Shown here: positions 37,719 through 50,193 of the stretch, in pieces
Numbering within the stretch: the first letter of the stretch is position 1
Layout of the letters: the number at the start of each line of letters is the position of its first letter
NCBI RefSeq assembly: GCF_021497885.1
Contig: NZ_CP046523.1
Coordinates: 229,501 to 293,500 of the forward strand
Length of the DNA stretch: 64,000 bases
Source of the DNA: Streptococcus oralis
GTDB taxonomy: Bacteria; Bacillota; Bacilli; Lactobacillales; Streptococcaceae
Direction of reading: 5' to 3'
Program-made: the position numbers and the translations under genes
The notes under the pieces: generated by a model
The model's database searches: none
Seen by the model: only the letters and a program-made list of their open reading frames with translations
What the model was told of the DNA's origin: nothing

Positions 37719-38507
37719 ATGAAAGAAACGATGTCCTTATTGCATTCAGAATGGTTGAAAATTCGCTCAACCAAGGCTTTCAGAGTGAGTATGGCCTTCA
37801 TGCTGCTATTGGTGCCTGCTGTATCCTGGCTGGAGGGGCGACAGTATTTGTCTATTGGCTTGGATGCCACCCCTAAGACGGTTCCCGGTCTGGCAGAAGC
37901 CATTGACCCGCTGGAATATCTAGGCCTCAATGGAGCTTCTATGGCGGGCATGGTTTTGGTCATTTTAGCTGGAATTTTGGGAGCTATGGAATTTCAGTCT
38001 CATAGCTTGAGAACCAGTCTTTTGACCTGTAATAACCGCCTGAAGTTGCTTGTGGGGAAACTCATGACCTTCACGTGTTTTTCTCTTGCCACTAGCTTTT
38101 TATCGATTTACTTTAGTTATATGGTCATGCATCTGGCTTTAGGAAAGGAAGGGCTTAATCCGATTCTGCTCAATCAGGCTGCTTGGAGTCTGCTTTTGTG
38201 GAAAAACTTATCTCTAACCTTATTAGGAATCCTTTCATTTTTATTAGGTTTATTGGCTCGGACCATGCTAGTTCCTCTGCTTTTTCTCGTACCCCAGATC
38301 TACAATCTGGGAAACTACCTGACAGCTCACACGAGTTGGGGGGCTTATTTGCCACAGCCAGCAGGAGAGTTGTTTGCTGCAACGCCAACTTCCCAATATG
38401 CCAACAATCCCTCACAAGGACTGTTGATACTTGGTGCATGGTTACTAGTCATCGGCGGTATTACCTCTCTGCGCTTTTTGAAGACGGATTTAGGAGGGCG
38501 ATACTGA
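37719..38507 (+). CDS. ABC-2 type permease, first subunit
   Basis: This 262-residue membrane protein has six predicted helices. The N-terminal LLHSEWLKIRSTKAFRVSM and the cytoplasmic SHSLRTSLLTCNNRLKLLVGK are typical of ABC-2 permeases that pair in LanE/LanG fashion. It begins one base after the ATPase stop, with GAGGAGG as ribosome site. Its TGA overlaps the start of the next permease. Confidence 0.85.
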   Translation: MKETMSLLHSEWLKIRSTKAFRVSMAFMLLLVPAVSWLEGRQYLSIGLDATPKTVPGLAEAIDPLEYLGLNGASMAGMVLVILAGILGAMEFQSHSLRTSLLTCNNRLKLLVGKLMTFTCFSLATSFLSIYFSYMVMHLALGKEGLNPILLNQAAWSLLLWKNLSLTLLGILSFLLGLLARTMLVPLLFLVPQIYNLGNYLTAHTSWGAYLPQPAGELFAATPTSQYANNPSQGLLILGAWLLVIGGITSLRFLKTDLGGRY

Positions 38508-39229
38508 TGATAAAAGCTCTACTTAGAAGCGAATGGATTAAGTTCCGTTCTTACTATCTCGCTCTTGGTGCCGCCTTGGTGGCTCTGGTAGTCGTTCCTT
38601 TTTTTCTGATGAATCTTGACTACAGTCAGACAGCAGTTGGCCAGACGAATGCTCTGAGCGAGGCTTTGCATGCCCTCTATCTGGCGCAGCCTGTCATCGT
38701 CATCTTTACTTCCCTCTATTTTGCCCAGGAGTTTGTCAAGTCAGGGATGCGAACGAATTTTCTAACCGTATCAAATAGAAAGGCTTGGTTGGCTGGGAAA
38801 AGCCTTTTTCTGGCCTTGCTGCTCTTGGCTCTCTACAGTGTCGTGATAGGCAGTTGTTTCCTTGTTATGCTGGCTCGTTTTGACCTAGCCTTCAGCTGGT
38901 CCTTACTGGGGGAATTCCTCTATTACAGCTCTTTTGGTCTTCTCAGCAATCTCTTTCTGGCTTTTTTAGCTGCTGGACTCGCTTTGCTCTTTCAATCTTG
39001 GGTTGTGCCGATGTCGGTGCTCTTTCCTCTCCTGATTGGACTCAGCCGTTTATTGGCAACTTTTATCCAGGAAGCAAAATACCTGCCCGATCTGGCTACG
39101 CTAAATCTTTTTGAGTATGAAGGGCTTCAGCATTCAATAGATCTATCAGGGCTGGGAACACAGCTGTTATGGTTAGCTTTGGTTTGGAGCTCTGCTATAT
39201 TCTTAACCTTGAAACGAGATGTTCGCTAG
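38507..39229 (+). CDS. ABC-2 type permease, second subunit
   Basis: This 240-residue membrane protein with six predicted helices is a distant paralogue of the previous permease (LLRSEWIKFRSYYLALG; SGMRTNFLTVSNRKAWLAGK). The ATG shares one base with the preceding stop (TGATG) and follows AGGAGGG. A much longer frame from 38183 is open by chance inside the first permease and is rejected. Confidence 0.85.
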   Translation: MIKALLRSEWIKFRSYYLALGAALVALVVVPFFLMNLDYSQTAVGQTNALSEALHALYLAQPVIVIFTSLYFAQEFVKSGMRTNFLTVSNRKAWLAGKSLFLALLLLALYSVVIGSCFLVMLARFDLAFSWSLLGEFLYYSSFGLLSNLFLAFLAAGLALLFQSWVVPMSVLFPLLIGLSRLLATFIQEAKYLPDLATLNLFEYEGLQHSIDLSGLGTQLLWLALVWSSAIFLTLKRDVR

Positions 39230-39250
39230 AGGTATGCTATAATGGAAATT

Positions 39251-39940
39251 ATGAGACAGTATCGTATTTTGGTGGTTGATGACGACCAAAGCATTTTGAA
39301 GCTGGTGAAAAACGTCCTAGAGCTTGATGCTTATGATGTGACGACGCTTGATCAGATAGAAGAGCTAGAGCTGACGCATTTTGTCGGATATGACTTGATT
39401 CTGCTGGATGTGATGATGGAGCCTGTAAATGGTTTTGAGCTGTGTTCCTACATTCGTCCGCATCTTTCTTGCCCAATCATATTTCTGACGGCTAAGGAAT
39501 TGGAGGCTGACAAAGTGGAGGGGCTCTTTCGCGGAGCAGATGACTATATTGTCAAACCTTTTGGGACCAAAGAATTGCTGGCGCGTGTCAGAGCTCATCT
39601 TCGGCGGGAGGAAAGACGGGAGGAGCGCTATTCTGAAATTGCTTCTTGCCAATTTTATCCAGAGCGCTATGAAGTTGCCTGTTTTGGTAAAGTCTTGAAA
39701 TTTTCAGAGCGAGAGTTTAAGTTGCTACATTTACTAGCTAGCAATCCCAAGCAGACCTTTTCAGCTGAACGCTTGCATACCTTGCTTTATCCAGAAAGCT
39801 CAGAAACACAGCTTCGCTCCATCTCAGAATATGTATATCAGATTCGTCAAAAATGTAAACAAGAAGAGCTGCAAGCAATCGCAACAGTGAGAGGAGTAGG
39901 CTATAGATGGCAATTAGAACCCGAAATTTCAAAAGCTTAG
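39251..39940 (+). CDS. Response regulator, OmpR family
   Basis: This 229-residue regulator has the phospho-acceptor D53 in LILLDVMMEPVNG, the acidic pocket DDD near the N-terminus and the conserved K in DDYIVKPFG. A C-terminal winged helix follows (LKFSEREFKLLHLLASNPKQ through IRQKCKQ). The sequence is closest in feel to lantibiotic regulators such as NisR, SpaR and ScnR. An ATG at 39242 is an alternative start; neither has a strong ribosome site. It is followed by an overlapping kinase gene. The likely target is the TCT-N8-TCT box at 36949. Confidence 0.88.
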   Translation: MRQYRILVVDDDQSILKLVKNVLELDAYDVTTLDQIEELELTHFVGYDLILLDVMMEPVNGFELCSYIRPHLSCPIIFLTAKELEADKVEGLFRGADDYIVKPFGTKELLARVRAHLRREERREERYSEIASCQFYPERYEVACFGKVLKFSEREFKLLHLLASNPKQTFSAERLHTLLYPESSETQLRSISEYVYQIRQKCKQEELQAIATVRGVGYRWQLEPEISKA

Positions 39941-40938
39941 TCTGGACAACCAGTTTAAAAATCGTCTTTTTTCATGTTTTGATTTTTGTGCTTATCGGCT
40001 ATGAATTTACACAAGGCAGCGATTATGCCCTTTTCACTTTGTTCTTCTGGGCAGGGAGCTTGCTGCTGATTACTTTTTATCATATTTTGAAATTACTCCG
40101 AAAAATCGACAGGGAAATAAAAATGCTAAGGAGCGAGAAGCTTTTAGAAGAAAATCAAAGCCAGCTTTTTCGGATCGAGGAAATGCTAGAAGTTTATAGC
40201 GATTTACGAAGCAGCCATCAAGAAAATGCTCGTCTTCTAGAAAGAGAGCAGCAGCATAATCAGGAGTTGATTTTACAGCTATCAGCGACATCGCACGATT
40301 TGAAGACGCCCCTAACTGTGATTAAGGGGAATGCTGAGCTCTTGGAATTGGCGCAGTTGGACCAGCCACAGGCAGACTATGCTGTTGAGATTTTGCAGGC
40401 TAGTCACAAGATGGAAGAGTATTGTGGCTCTTTGATTGATTATGCTAAGACTTTTCAGATTGATGCTAATCAGTTCAGTCAACTTTCCTTAGGGGACTTT
40501 TTGGCTGATCTACAGGACGACTGGGCACTGTTCAGCAAACAGGAAAGCTATCGTTTTTATCTCCAAGAAGATTGTGATCTTAGTCTGATTTTGTCCATTC
40601 ATTTGGACTATCTCAAACGAGCTTTGCTCAATATTTTACTGAATGCGCTTGAACATGCTGACCAGGGCCAAAAGGAAGTGAAGCTGGCGGTATCAGTACA
40701 GCAGGACCAGTTGGTTTTTGCTATCTGGAACAATGGTCCTTCATTTTCAGAGGAGATGCTGCTAGGAGCGGAACAGCTCTTCTACCAGAGTGATCAAAGC
40801 CGCAATTCAGCTAATCCCCATCACGGCATCGGCTTAGCCTTTTCTAAGCAGGTAGCTCTCTTGCACGGTGGTCGTCTGACCCTGCTCAATCCAGACCAAG
40901 GAGGAGCCTGTGTTGAGTTGGCAATTTCATTGAAATAA
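39907..40938 (+). CDS. Sensor histidine kinase (lantibiotic-type)
   Basis: This 343-residue kinase has two N-terminal membrane helices with a very short outside loop (about 9-60), a coiled linker and the phospho-acceptor H130 in SATSHDLKTPLTVIKG. The ATPase domain has N-box LNILLNALEHAD and G2 box HHGIGLAFSKQVA. It overlaps the regulator gene by 34 bases. The missing large sensor domain suggests detection within the membrane or through the ABC transporter, as in BceS-like systems. Confidence 0.87.
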   Translation: MAIRTRNFKSLVWTTSLKIVFFHVLIFVLIGYEFTQGSDYALFTLFFWAGSLLLITFYHILKLLRKIDREIKMLRSEKLLEENQSQLFRIEEMLEVYSDLRSSHQENARLLEREQQHNQELILQLSATSHDLKTPLTVIKGNAELLELAQLDQPQADYAVEILQASHKMEEYCGSLIDYAKTFQIDANQFSQLSLGDFLADLQDDWALFSKQESYRFYLQEDCDLSLILSIHLDYLKRALLNILLNALEHADQGQKEVKLAVSVQQDQLVFAIWNNGPSFSEEMLLGAEQLFYQSDQSRNSANPHHGIGLAFSKQVALLHGGRLTLLNPDQGGACVELAISLK

Positions 40939-40958
40939 ATGAGGATGAAAAAAACATA

Positions 40959-41005
40959 AAAACGCATAATATCAAGTGTTCAAAAGCCTTGATATTATGC
41001 GTTTT
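40959..41005. terminator. Strong bidirectional terminator
   Basis: An 18-bp perfect stem (40959-40976 with 40988-41005) with an 11-base loop starts with AAAA and ends with TTTT. It serves the kinase gene and the convergent minus-strand gene ending at 41070. Confidence 0.92.
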
Positions 41006-41069
41006 ATCTTTTATCATGTAAAGATTTACTGGATTTTACCCAAATTGAGTTTTATCCAGCCTCGTTTAA

Positions 41070-42554
41070 TTATTTCCGATACAAGCGATCGTATTGGTAG
41101 TAAGGGTCGAAGGTAACGTTGATACCTAGTTTGCGAAGGACATTCTTGTCTTCATCGGTCAAGATGATGGTTGAGTGAGCTTCGCTTCCTTTGAGGTTAC
41201 CAAGTTCCTTCATTGCGCGCGCAGCATCAGGGTTTTCCATAGCCGTGATTGCAAGTGCAATCAAAATCTCATTTGAGTGGAGGCGAGGATTGCGACTGCC
41301 TAGATGGTTAATCTTGAGGCCTTGAATTGGTTTGACAACTTCAGGCTCAATCAATTTCACTTCCTTAGCAATGTCAGCAGATTTCTTAATCGCATTGATC
41401 AAGGCAGCGGCTGTAGGGCCAAAGAGCTCTGAGTTTTTACCAGTTACGATTTCCCCATTTGGCAATTCAAGGGCTAGGGCAGGGCCACCAGTTTCTTCTG
41501 CTTTTTGACGTGCAGCGACAGCAACCTTACGGTCTGCAGGTGTGATACCGAGGTCGTTCATGAGCAACTCGATTTTCTTGACAGCAGATTCGCCAACTTT
41601 TTCAGCCTTGAAGTCAAGAACTGTTTGATAGTAACGGCGAATGATTTCTTGTTTTGAAGCTTCGATAGCAGCCTCATTATCTGTAATAGCAAAACCAACC
41701 ATGTTGACACCCATGTCTGTCGGTGAAGCGTATGGAGATTCACCGAGAATGCGTTCCAACATACGTTTGAGCACTGGGAAAATTTCGATATCACGGTTGT
41801 AGTTGACCGTTGTTTCTCCGTAGGTTTGGAGATGGAAGGGGTCAATCATGTTAACATCGTCAAGGTCTGCTGTGGCAGCCTCATAGGCCAAGTTAACAGG
41901 ATGATGAAGGGGAAGGTTCCAGACTGGGAAGGTTTCAAACTTAGCGTAGCCAGACTTGATACCATTGATTTGGTCGTGGTACATGTTTGACATACAAGTA
42001 GCCAATTTTCCAGAACCAGGTCCAGGAGCAGTTACGACGATCAAGTTGCGACTGGTTTTGATGTAGTCGTTTTTCCCCATACCTTCAGGAGAAATGATGT
42101 GATCCATATCAGTCGGATATCCTTTGATTGGATAATGAAGATAAGAATCAATCCCGTTTTTATCTAACTGGTTGCGGAAGGCATCTGCAGCGGGTTGTCC
42201 AGCGTACTGTGTGATGACAACTGAGCCAACAAAAATTCCCAGCTCATTGAATTTGTCAATCAAACGGAGGACTTCTTGGTCATAGGAAATGCCTAAGTCA
42301 CCTCGTGCTTTGGAATGTTCGATGTTGCTAGCATTAATGGCGATAACAACCTCAACCTGCTCTTTCAACTCCTGCAAGAGCTTGATTTTATTATCGGGCT
42401 CATAACCAGGAAGCACACGAGCGGCGTGAAAATCTTCTAACATTTTGCCACCAAACTCCAAATAGAGCTTGCCGTCAAATTGGTTGATGCGCTCCAAAAT
42501 GTGGTCGCGCTGTAGATTCAAATATTGTTCAGAACTAAAAGCTTGTTTTTTCAT
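41070..42554 (-). CDS. DUF1846 domain-containing protein
   Basis: This 494-residue cytoplasmic protein of the DUF1846 family is full length ([20 protein letters not shown]; a glycine-rich loop [20 protein letters not shown] near residue 175-195 looks nucleotide-binding). The biochemical function is not established. In S. pneumoniae the homologue sits between luxS and dexB, as here apart from the inserted ABC/two-component module. A minus-strand TATAAT lies at 42579-42574. Confidence 0.9.
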   Translation of the reverse strand: MKKQAFSSEQYLNLQRDHILERINQFDGKLYLEFGGKMLEDFHAARVLPGYEPDNKIKLLQELKEQVEVVIAINASNIEHSKARGDLGISYDQEVLRLIDKFNELGIFVGSVVITQYAGQPAADAFRNQLDKNGIDSYLHYPIKGYPTDMDHIISPEGMGKNDYIKTSRNLIVVTAPGPGSGKLATCMSNMYHDQINGIKSGYAKFETFPVWNLPLHHPVNLAYEAATADLDDVNMIDPFHLQTYGETTVNYNRDIEIFPVLKRMLERILGESPYASPTDMGVNMVGFAITDNEAAIEASKQEIIRRYYQTVLDFKAEKVGESAVKKIELLMNDLGITPADRKVAVAARQKAEETGGPALALELPNGEIVTGKNSELFGPTAAALINAIKKSADIAKEVKLIEPEVVKPIQGLKINHLGSRNPRLHSNEILIALAITAMENPDAARAMKELGNLKGSEAHSTIILTDEDKNVLRKLGINVTFDPYYQYDRLYRK

Positions 42555-42635
42555 TTTTTTACCTCTGACCTCTATTATAATAAAAAATTTGAAGATAGGA
42601 AACTACGGAGTCAAAAAAGAAATCAAAAAGATTAG

Positions 42636-42647
42636 GCAAACGCTTGC
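42636..42647. promoter_or_regulatory. cre/MalR-like operator upstream of dexB
   Basis: GCAAACGCTTGC is a near-perfect palindrome of the LacI/GalR type (CcpA cre or MalR operator). It overlaps the dexB -35. Confidence 0.7.
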
Positions 42648-42672
42648 ACTAAGTTTTAAAAAGCGCTATCAT
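42644..42672 (+). promoter_or_regulatory. dexB promoter
   Basis: TTGCAC (42644-42649) and TATCAT (42667-42672) are 17 bases apart. Confidence 0.6.
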
Positions 42673-42697
42673 AGACTATAGATTATTAAAATAATGA

Positions 42698-44317
<1,620 letters not shown>

Positions 44318-44325
44318 AATGAGAG

Positions 44326-44356
44326 AACCTCAAGTTTCAAAAGCTTGAGGTTTTTT
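44326..44356 (+). terminator. dexB terminator
   Basis: An AACCTCAAG / CTTGAGG hairpin is followed by T6. Confidence 0.9.
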
Positions 44357-44398
44357 ACTAAAAATTGTGTAGAAAAATCTTAAAAAAATATTTGTTAG

Positions 44399-44413
44399 AA
44401 TTTTCTAAAAAAT
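44399..44413. promoter_or_regulatory. Candidate CodY box upstream of the first ali-like gene
   Basis: AATTTTCTAAAAAAT matches AATTTTCWGAAAATT at 13 of 15 positions and lies just upstream of the promoter of a peptide-binding lipoprotein gene, a typical CodY target class. Confidence 0.5.
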
Positions 44414-44426
44414 CTGGCGAAAGTCC

Positions 44427-44454
44427 TTGCTTTTATGAAAAAATAGGGTATAAT
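44427..44454 (+). promoter_or_regulatory. Promoter of the first ali-like gene
   Basis: TTGCTT (44427-44432) and TATAAT (44449-44454) are spaced 16 bases apart. Confidence 0.7.
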
Positions 44455-44485
44455 GGTGAAAACACTATCTTTAAGGAGATTACTT

Positions 44486-46453
44486 ATGAAATCGAAAAAG
44501 TGGCTCTTAGGAGCAGGTGCTGTCTTGAGTGCAGCCCTTCTGTTAACTGCTTGTGGGCAAAGCGAAAAGAAGGCTGATGCTCCCAAGACATTTTCTTATG
44601 TCTATGCAATAGATCCATCATCTTTGGACTACAGCGTGACGAGCAAGAGCTCAACTTCTGACGTTATAGCCAACGTTGTCGATGGCCTCTTGGAAAATGA
44701 TAAGTATGGGAACTTAATTCCATCACTTGCAGAAGACTGGTCCGTTTCTAAAGATGGCTTGACCTATACCTACAAACTTCGTAAGGGCGTAAAATGGTAT
44801 ACTTCTGATGGAGAAGAATACGCTGAAGTCAAGGCTCAAGACTTTGTTACAGGTCTGAAACACGCAGCTGACGGTAAATCAGACGGCCTCTCTCTCCTTC
44901 AAGATTCTATCAAAGGCTTGGCTGCCTACATCAGTGGTGAAAGCAATGACTTTTCTACTGTAGGAGTTAAGGCTGTTGATGATTACACGGTAGAATACAC
45001 GCTCAACAAACCAGAAAGTTTCTGGAACTCTAAAGTTACAACTGCAACCATGCTTCCAGTTAATGAAGAGTTTTTGAATTCTAAAGGGAGCGACTACGGT
45101 GCGCCAACACCATCAAGTATTCTTTATAACGGTCCTTATTTCTTGAAATCATTGACTTCAAAATCAGTCATCGAATATGAAAAGAATCCAAACTACTGGG
45201 ATAAGGACAATGTTAAGATTGACAACATCAAACTAACTTTCTATGATGGTTCCGACCAAGAATCTTTGATTCGCAGCTTTACACAAGGTGCTTATACAAC
45301 AGCTCGTCTCTTCCCAACAAGCTCAAACTTTGAATCAACTAAAAAAGAGTACGGCGATAAGATTGTCTACAGTCCACAAGAAGCGACAAGCTACTATCTC
45401 ACTGTTAACGTAAACCGTCAATCTTACAATAAAACAGCCAAAACAGACGAAGTTCAAAAAACATCAACCAAAGAAGCTCTTCTCAACAAGAACTTCCGTC
45501 AGGCACTGAACTTTGCCCTTGACCGTCACTCTTACACTGCTCAGTTGAATGGTGAAGAAGGGGCGGACAAGATTATCCGTAATAGCCTAGTACCTCATGA
45601 CTACGTTCAAGTAGGTGAAAAGACCTTTGGAGAGTTGGCTCAGGCAGAGCTCGTTTCTTATGGTGACCAGTGGAAAGATGTAGCCCTTACAGATGGCAAG
45701 GATACGATTTATAGTCCTGAAAAAGCTAAGGCAGCCTTTGCAAAGGCTAAGGCAGAATTGCAGGCCAAGGGTGTGACCTTCCCAATCCGTTTGGACATCC
45801 CCGTTGAACAAACAGATGTAATCGCGGTTCAACAGACTAACTCACTCAAGCAGTCTATCGAGTCAACACTTGGTACAGAGAATGTCATCGTCGATGTCCT
45901 TCAAATGACAGATAATGAAAAAATGAGTATTACGTCTCAAGCTAAGGTTCCAGCACAAAAAGACTATGACTTGAACGGAACTGGTTGGGGACCAGACTAT
46001 CAGGACCCAGCTACCTACCTAAACATTCTTGATGCTAAGAAGGGTTCTGCCCTTAAACACTTGGGTATCACCCGTGGAAAAGACCCAGAAGTGATGGCTC
46101 AAGTCGGTCTAGACGAATACAAGAAACTCTTGGATGATGCCGCAGCTGAAACCAGTGACCTCAATAAGCGTTATGAGAAATACGCTAAAGCTCAAGCTTG
46201 GGTATCAGATAGCTCACTCTTAATCCCAGTAGCTTCTTCAGGTGGTTCTCCAACTGTTAGCCGAACTGTACCGTTCTCAAAAGCATACTCACAAGTCGGA
46301 ATCAAGGGAGATCCATTTGTCTTCAAAGGTTTGGAGCTGCAAAAGGATGTCGTAACTACAAAAGAATACGAAGAAGCTCTCAAGAAATGGCAGAAAGAAA
46401 AGATTGAAACAAATGCCAAATACCAAAAAGAGCTAGAAAAACACGTCAAGTAA
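44486..46453 (+). CDS. Oligopeptide-binding lipoprotein, AliA/AliB-like (copy 1)
   Basis: This 655-residue SBP_bac_5 family lipoprotein captures peptides outside the cell and delivers them to an oligopeptide ABC importer (AmiCDEF in pneumococcus; not in this window). The signal peptide ends in the lipobox LLTAC with lipidated C23. The domain begins with the family pattern VDGLLENDKYGNLIPSLAED. The ATG at 44486 follows AAGGAG; the frame open from 44453 includes the -10 region. It and the next gene are paralogues in tandem. In capsule-null pneumococci and in S. mitis, aliC/aliD genes occupy this dexB-flanking place. Confidence 0.93.
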   Translation: MKSKKWLLGAGAVLSAALLLTACGQSEKKADAPKTFSYVYAIDPSSLDYSVTSKSSTSDVIANVVDGLLENDKYGNLIPSLAEDWSVSKDGLTYTYKLRKGVKWYTSDGEEYAEVKAQDFVTGLKHAADGKSDGLSLLQDSIKGLAAYISGESNDFSTVGVKAVDDYTVEYTLNKPESFWNSKVTTATMLPVNEEFLNSKGSDYGAPTPSSILYNGPYFLKSLTSKSVIEYEKNPNYWDKDNVKIDNIKLTFYDGSDQESLIRSFTQGAYTTARLFPTSSNFESTKKEYGDKIVYSPQEATSYYLTVNVNRQSYNKTAKTDEVQKTSTKEALLNKNFRQALNFALDRHSYTAQLNGEEGADKIIRNSLVPHDYVQVGEKTFGELAQAELVSYGDQWKDVALTDGKDTIYSPEKAKAAFAKAKAELQAKGVTFPIRLDIPVEQTDVIAVQQTNSLKQSIESTLGTENVIVDVLQMTDNEKMSITSQAKVPAQKDYDLNGTGWGPDYQDPATYLNILDAKKGSALKHLGITRGKDPEVMAQVGLDEYKKLLDDAAAETSDLNKRYEKYAKAQAWVSDSSLLIPVASSGGSPTVSRTVPFSKAYSQVGIKGDPFVFKGLELQKDVVTTKEYEEALKKWQKEKIETNAKYQKELEKHVK

Positions 46454-46464
46454 TCTATAAATAG

Positions 46465-46498
46465 AAAAGGAAGTTGCAGAAACTGTGCTTCCTTTTTT
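46465..46498 (+). terminator. Terminator after ali-like copy 1
   Basis: An AAAAGGAAG / CTTCCTTTT hairpin is followed by a T-run. Confidence 0.85.
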
Positions 46499-46532
46499 AT
46501 TTTGAGATACCAGTTGTCATAAAAGCAGTAAC

Positions 46533-46561
46533 TTTACATTTTTGAATAAATTTGATAAAAT
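46533..46561 (+). promoter_or_regulatory. Promoter of the second ali-like gene
   Basis: TTTACA (46533-46538) and TAAAAT (46556-46561) are spaced 17 bases apart. Confidence 0.75.
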
Positions 46562-46599
46562 ATGCCTATGTTATAAAAAGTGACATAAAGGAGTGAATG

Positions 46600-48558
46600 A
46601 TGAAAATGAAAAAAAGACTTATCGGGACAGGTCTTGTCTTAGCGACAGGGATTTTGCTCTCGGCATGTGGACAGTCCAACACAGATACAAGCACTTATTC
46701 ATCCACATTTAGTGCGAATCCGACAACTTTTAACTATCTTCTAGATTATTATGCGGATAACACTGCCGTTATTACCAATCTTGTAGATGGTTTGCTGGAA
46801 AATGATAGCTATGGCAATCTAACGCCAGCTCTAGCTGAAGATTGGTCTGTTTCAGCAGATGGTTTGACCTATACCTACAAACTCAGAAAAGATTCCAAGT
46901 GGTATACGGCTGATGGTGAGGAATATGCTTCAGTCAAAGCTCAGGATTTTGTCGCTGGGATCAAATATGCTGCGGACAACAAGGGGCAAGCCATGGATCT
47001 CATTCAAAATTCTATCAAGGGATTGAATGACTATGTGACAGGTGCGACCAATGACTTCACAACAGTTGGTGTCAAAGCCTTGGATGACTACACAGTCGAG
47101 TATACTTTGACACGGCCAGAACCTTATTGGAACTCAAAAACAACCAATAGTATCCTTTTCCCAGTCAACGAAGAGTTCTTGAAATCAAAGGATAAAGATT
47201 TTGGTACCTTGACACCAGACAGTATCCTTTATAATGGACCATATCTGTTAAAAGATTTTACATCAAAATCTTCGATCGAATATGTGAAGAATCCACACTA
47301 TTATGACCATGATAAAGTAACCATTGAAAAAGTTAAACTGGCTTATTTTGATGGCTCTGATCAGGAGATGACCATTCGAAACTTTGAAAGTGGTGCTTAC
47401 TCGATTGCAGGAGTCTATCCAAATAGTTCGAACTATGCTAAGACGAAAGAAAAATACCAAGACAATATCGTTTATAGCTTGCAGGACAAGACTTCTTGGT
47501 ACTTCAACTTTAACGTTAACCGTAAAGCCTATAACCATACTGCAAAAACATCAGATCAACAAAAGAACTCAACGCAAACAGCTATCTTAAATAAAAATTT
47601 CCGTCAGGCTATCAACTTTGGTATTAATCGAACAGCCTACTCTGCCCAATCTAACGGTGAAGAAGCGGCAAGTAAGACCCTTCGAAATACCCTTGTTCCC
47701 CTAACATTTGTCCAGGTGGGAGATAAGACTTTTGGAGAAGTAACAGCTTCTAAGCTTGTGAACTACGGAACTGAGTGGTCAGGTATCAATTTGGCAGATG
47801 CTCAAGATGCCTACTTTAACAAGGAAAAGGCCCAAGCAAAATTTGCGGAAGCCAAAAAGGAATTGGAAGCCCAAGGCGTGACTTTCCCAATCCATTTGGA
47901 TGTCCCTGTTGATCAGACGAATAAAAATGCGGTCTCTGGTATGAACTCGGTTAAACAAACCCTTGAAACAGTACTAGGTTCTGACAATATCGTCATTGAT
48001 GTTCAACAGCTTTCGACAGATGACTTTGGAAATGTCGCCTTCCTAGCACCAAATCCAGCAGCTCGTGATTACGACCTAAACTTTGATGGTTGGGTTGGTG
48101 ATTACCAGGATCCATCAACTTATTTAGATCCCTTCAACGCTGAAACTGGCTTCTATCTCAAGATTTTTGGTATTGACGCCAAGGATGACCAAGAGCTCAT
48201 CAAGAGTCTAGGGTTAGATACCTATACACAACTCCTGAAAGAAGCAGATGCTGAGAACAAAGATGTCGCTAAGCGTTATGAAAAATACGCTGAAGCTCAA
48301 GCTTGGATGATCGACAATTCTCTGGTCATGTCTGCTATGTCAAATGGTGGTACAGCCTCTGTAACCAAAGTAACTCCGTTTACACGTGCCTACTCTCTAG
48401 TGGGAATCAAGGGTGACGGAAATAATTACAAGTACATGAGATTACAAAAAGATCCTGTTACCAAGAAACAATTTGATGAAGCCAAGGCTAAGTGGGAAGC
48501 AGAAAGTAAAAAAGCTATCGAAAAGAGCCAAAAAGAGTTTAAAAATCATATCAAATAA
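46600..48558 (+). CDS. Oligopeptide-binding lipoprotein, AliA/AliB-like (copy 2)
   Basis: This 652-residue paralogue of the preceding gene has the lipobox LLSAC and the same opening pattern (VDGLLENDSYGNLTPALAED). It keeps the overall SBP_bac_5 fold but diverges in many ligand-contact stretches, so a different peptide set is likely. ATGs at 46597 and 46600 are both possible; the second gives six-base spacing from AAAGGAG. It has its own promoter and terminator, so the two receptors can be expressed separately. wzg of the capsule locus follows. Confidence 0.93.
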   Translation: MKMKKRLIGTGLVLATGILLSACGQSNTDTSTYSSTFSANPTTFNYLLDYYADNTAVITNLVDGLLENDSYGNLTPALAEDWSVSADGLTYTYKLRKDSKWYTADGEEYASVKAQDFVAGIKYAADNKGQAMDLIQNSIKGLNDYVTGATNDFTTVGVKALDDYTVEYTLTRPEPYWNSKTTNSILFPVNEEFLKSKDKDFGTLTPDSILYNGPYLLKDFTSKSSIEYVKNPHYYDHDKVTIEKVKLAYFDGSDQEMTIRNFESGAYSIAGVYPNSSNYAKTKEKYQDNIVYSLQDKTSWYFNFNVNRKAYNHTAKTSDQQKNSTQTAILNKNFRQAINFGINRTAYSAQSNGEEAASKTLRNTLVPLTFVQVGDKTFGEVTASKLVNYGTEWSGINLADAQDAYFNKEKAQAKFAEAKKELEAQGVTFPIHLDVPVDQTNKNAVSGMNSVKQTLETVLGSDNIVIDVQQLSTDDFGNVAFLAPNPAARDYDLNFDGWVGDYQDPSTYLDPFNAETGFYLKIFGIDAKDDQELIKSLGLDTYTQLLKEADAENKDVAKRYEKYAEAQAWMIDNSLVMSAMSNGGTASVTKVTPFTRAYSLVGIKGDGNNYKYMRLQKDPVTKKQFDEAKAKWEAESKKAIEKSQKEFKNHIK

Positions 48559-48564
48559 AAAGTT

Positions 48565-48596
48565 AAATAAGGTCTCTTGCAAGGAACCTTATTTTT
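48565..48596 (+). terminator. Terminator after ali-like copy 2
   Basis: An AAATAAGGT / ACCTTATTT stem with a 12-base loop ends in T5 and separates the ali-like genes from the capsule locus. Confidence 0.85.
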
Positions 48597-48706
48597 GTTT
48601 GCTCAAGCTCCTAAATAATGAAAGCGGCTACTTCAAAATATAGCTAAGAAAAAATGAATGAAAACGCTGAGAATTGTGGGAATGAATGGAATTTACTCTA
48701 CTTTTG

Positions 48707-48715
48707 TGATATAAT
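48707..48715 (+). promoter_or_regulatory. Capsule locus promoter (extended -10)
   Basis: TGA-TATAAT lies about 31 bases upstream of wzg. No good -35 is present at 16-18 bases. Confidence 0.65.
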
Positions 48716-48737
48716 TACTTTAATTATTATAGTATAG

Positions 48738-50192
<1,455 letters not shown>

Positions 50193-50193
50193 A

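Noticed and set aside
38183..38506. N-terminal extension of the second ABC-2 permease frame
   Set aside because: It lies within the first permease gene in another frame; the ATG at 38507 with AGGAGGG and a TGATG overlap is the real start.
39236..39241. TATAAT directly before the OmpR-type regulator as a separate promoter
   Set aside because: A transcript from it would start at or after the start codon. Leaderless expression is possible but unsupported, so it was not listed.
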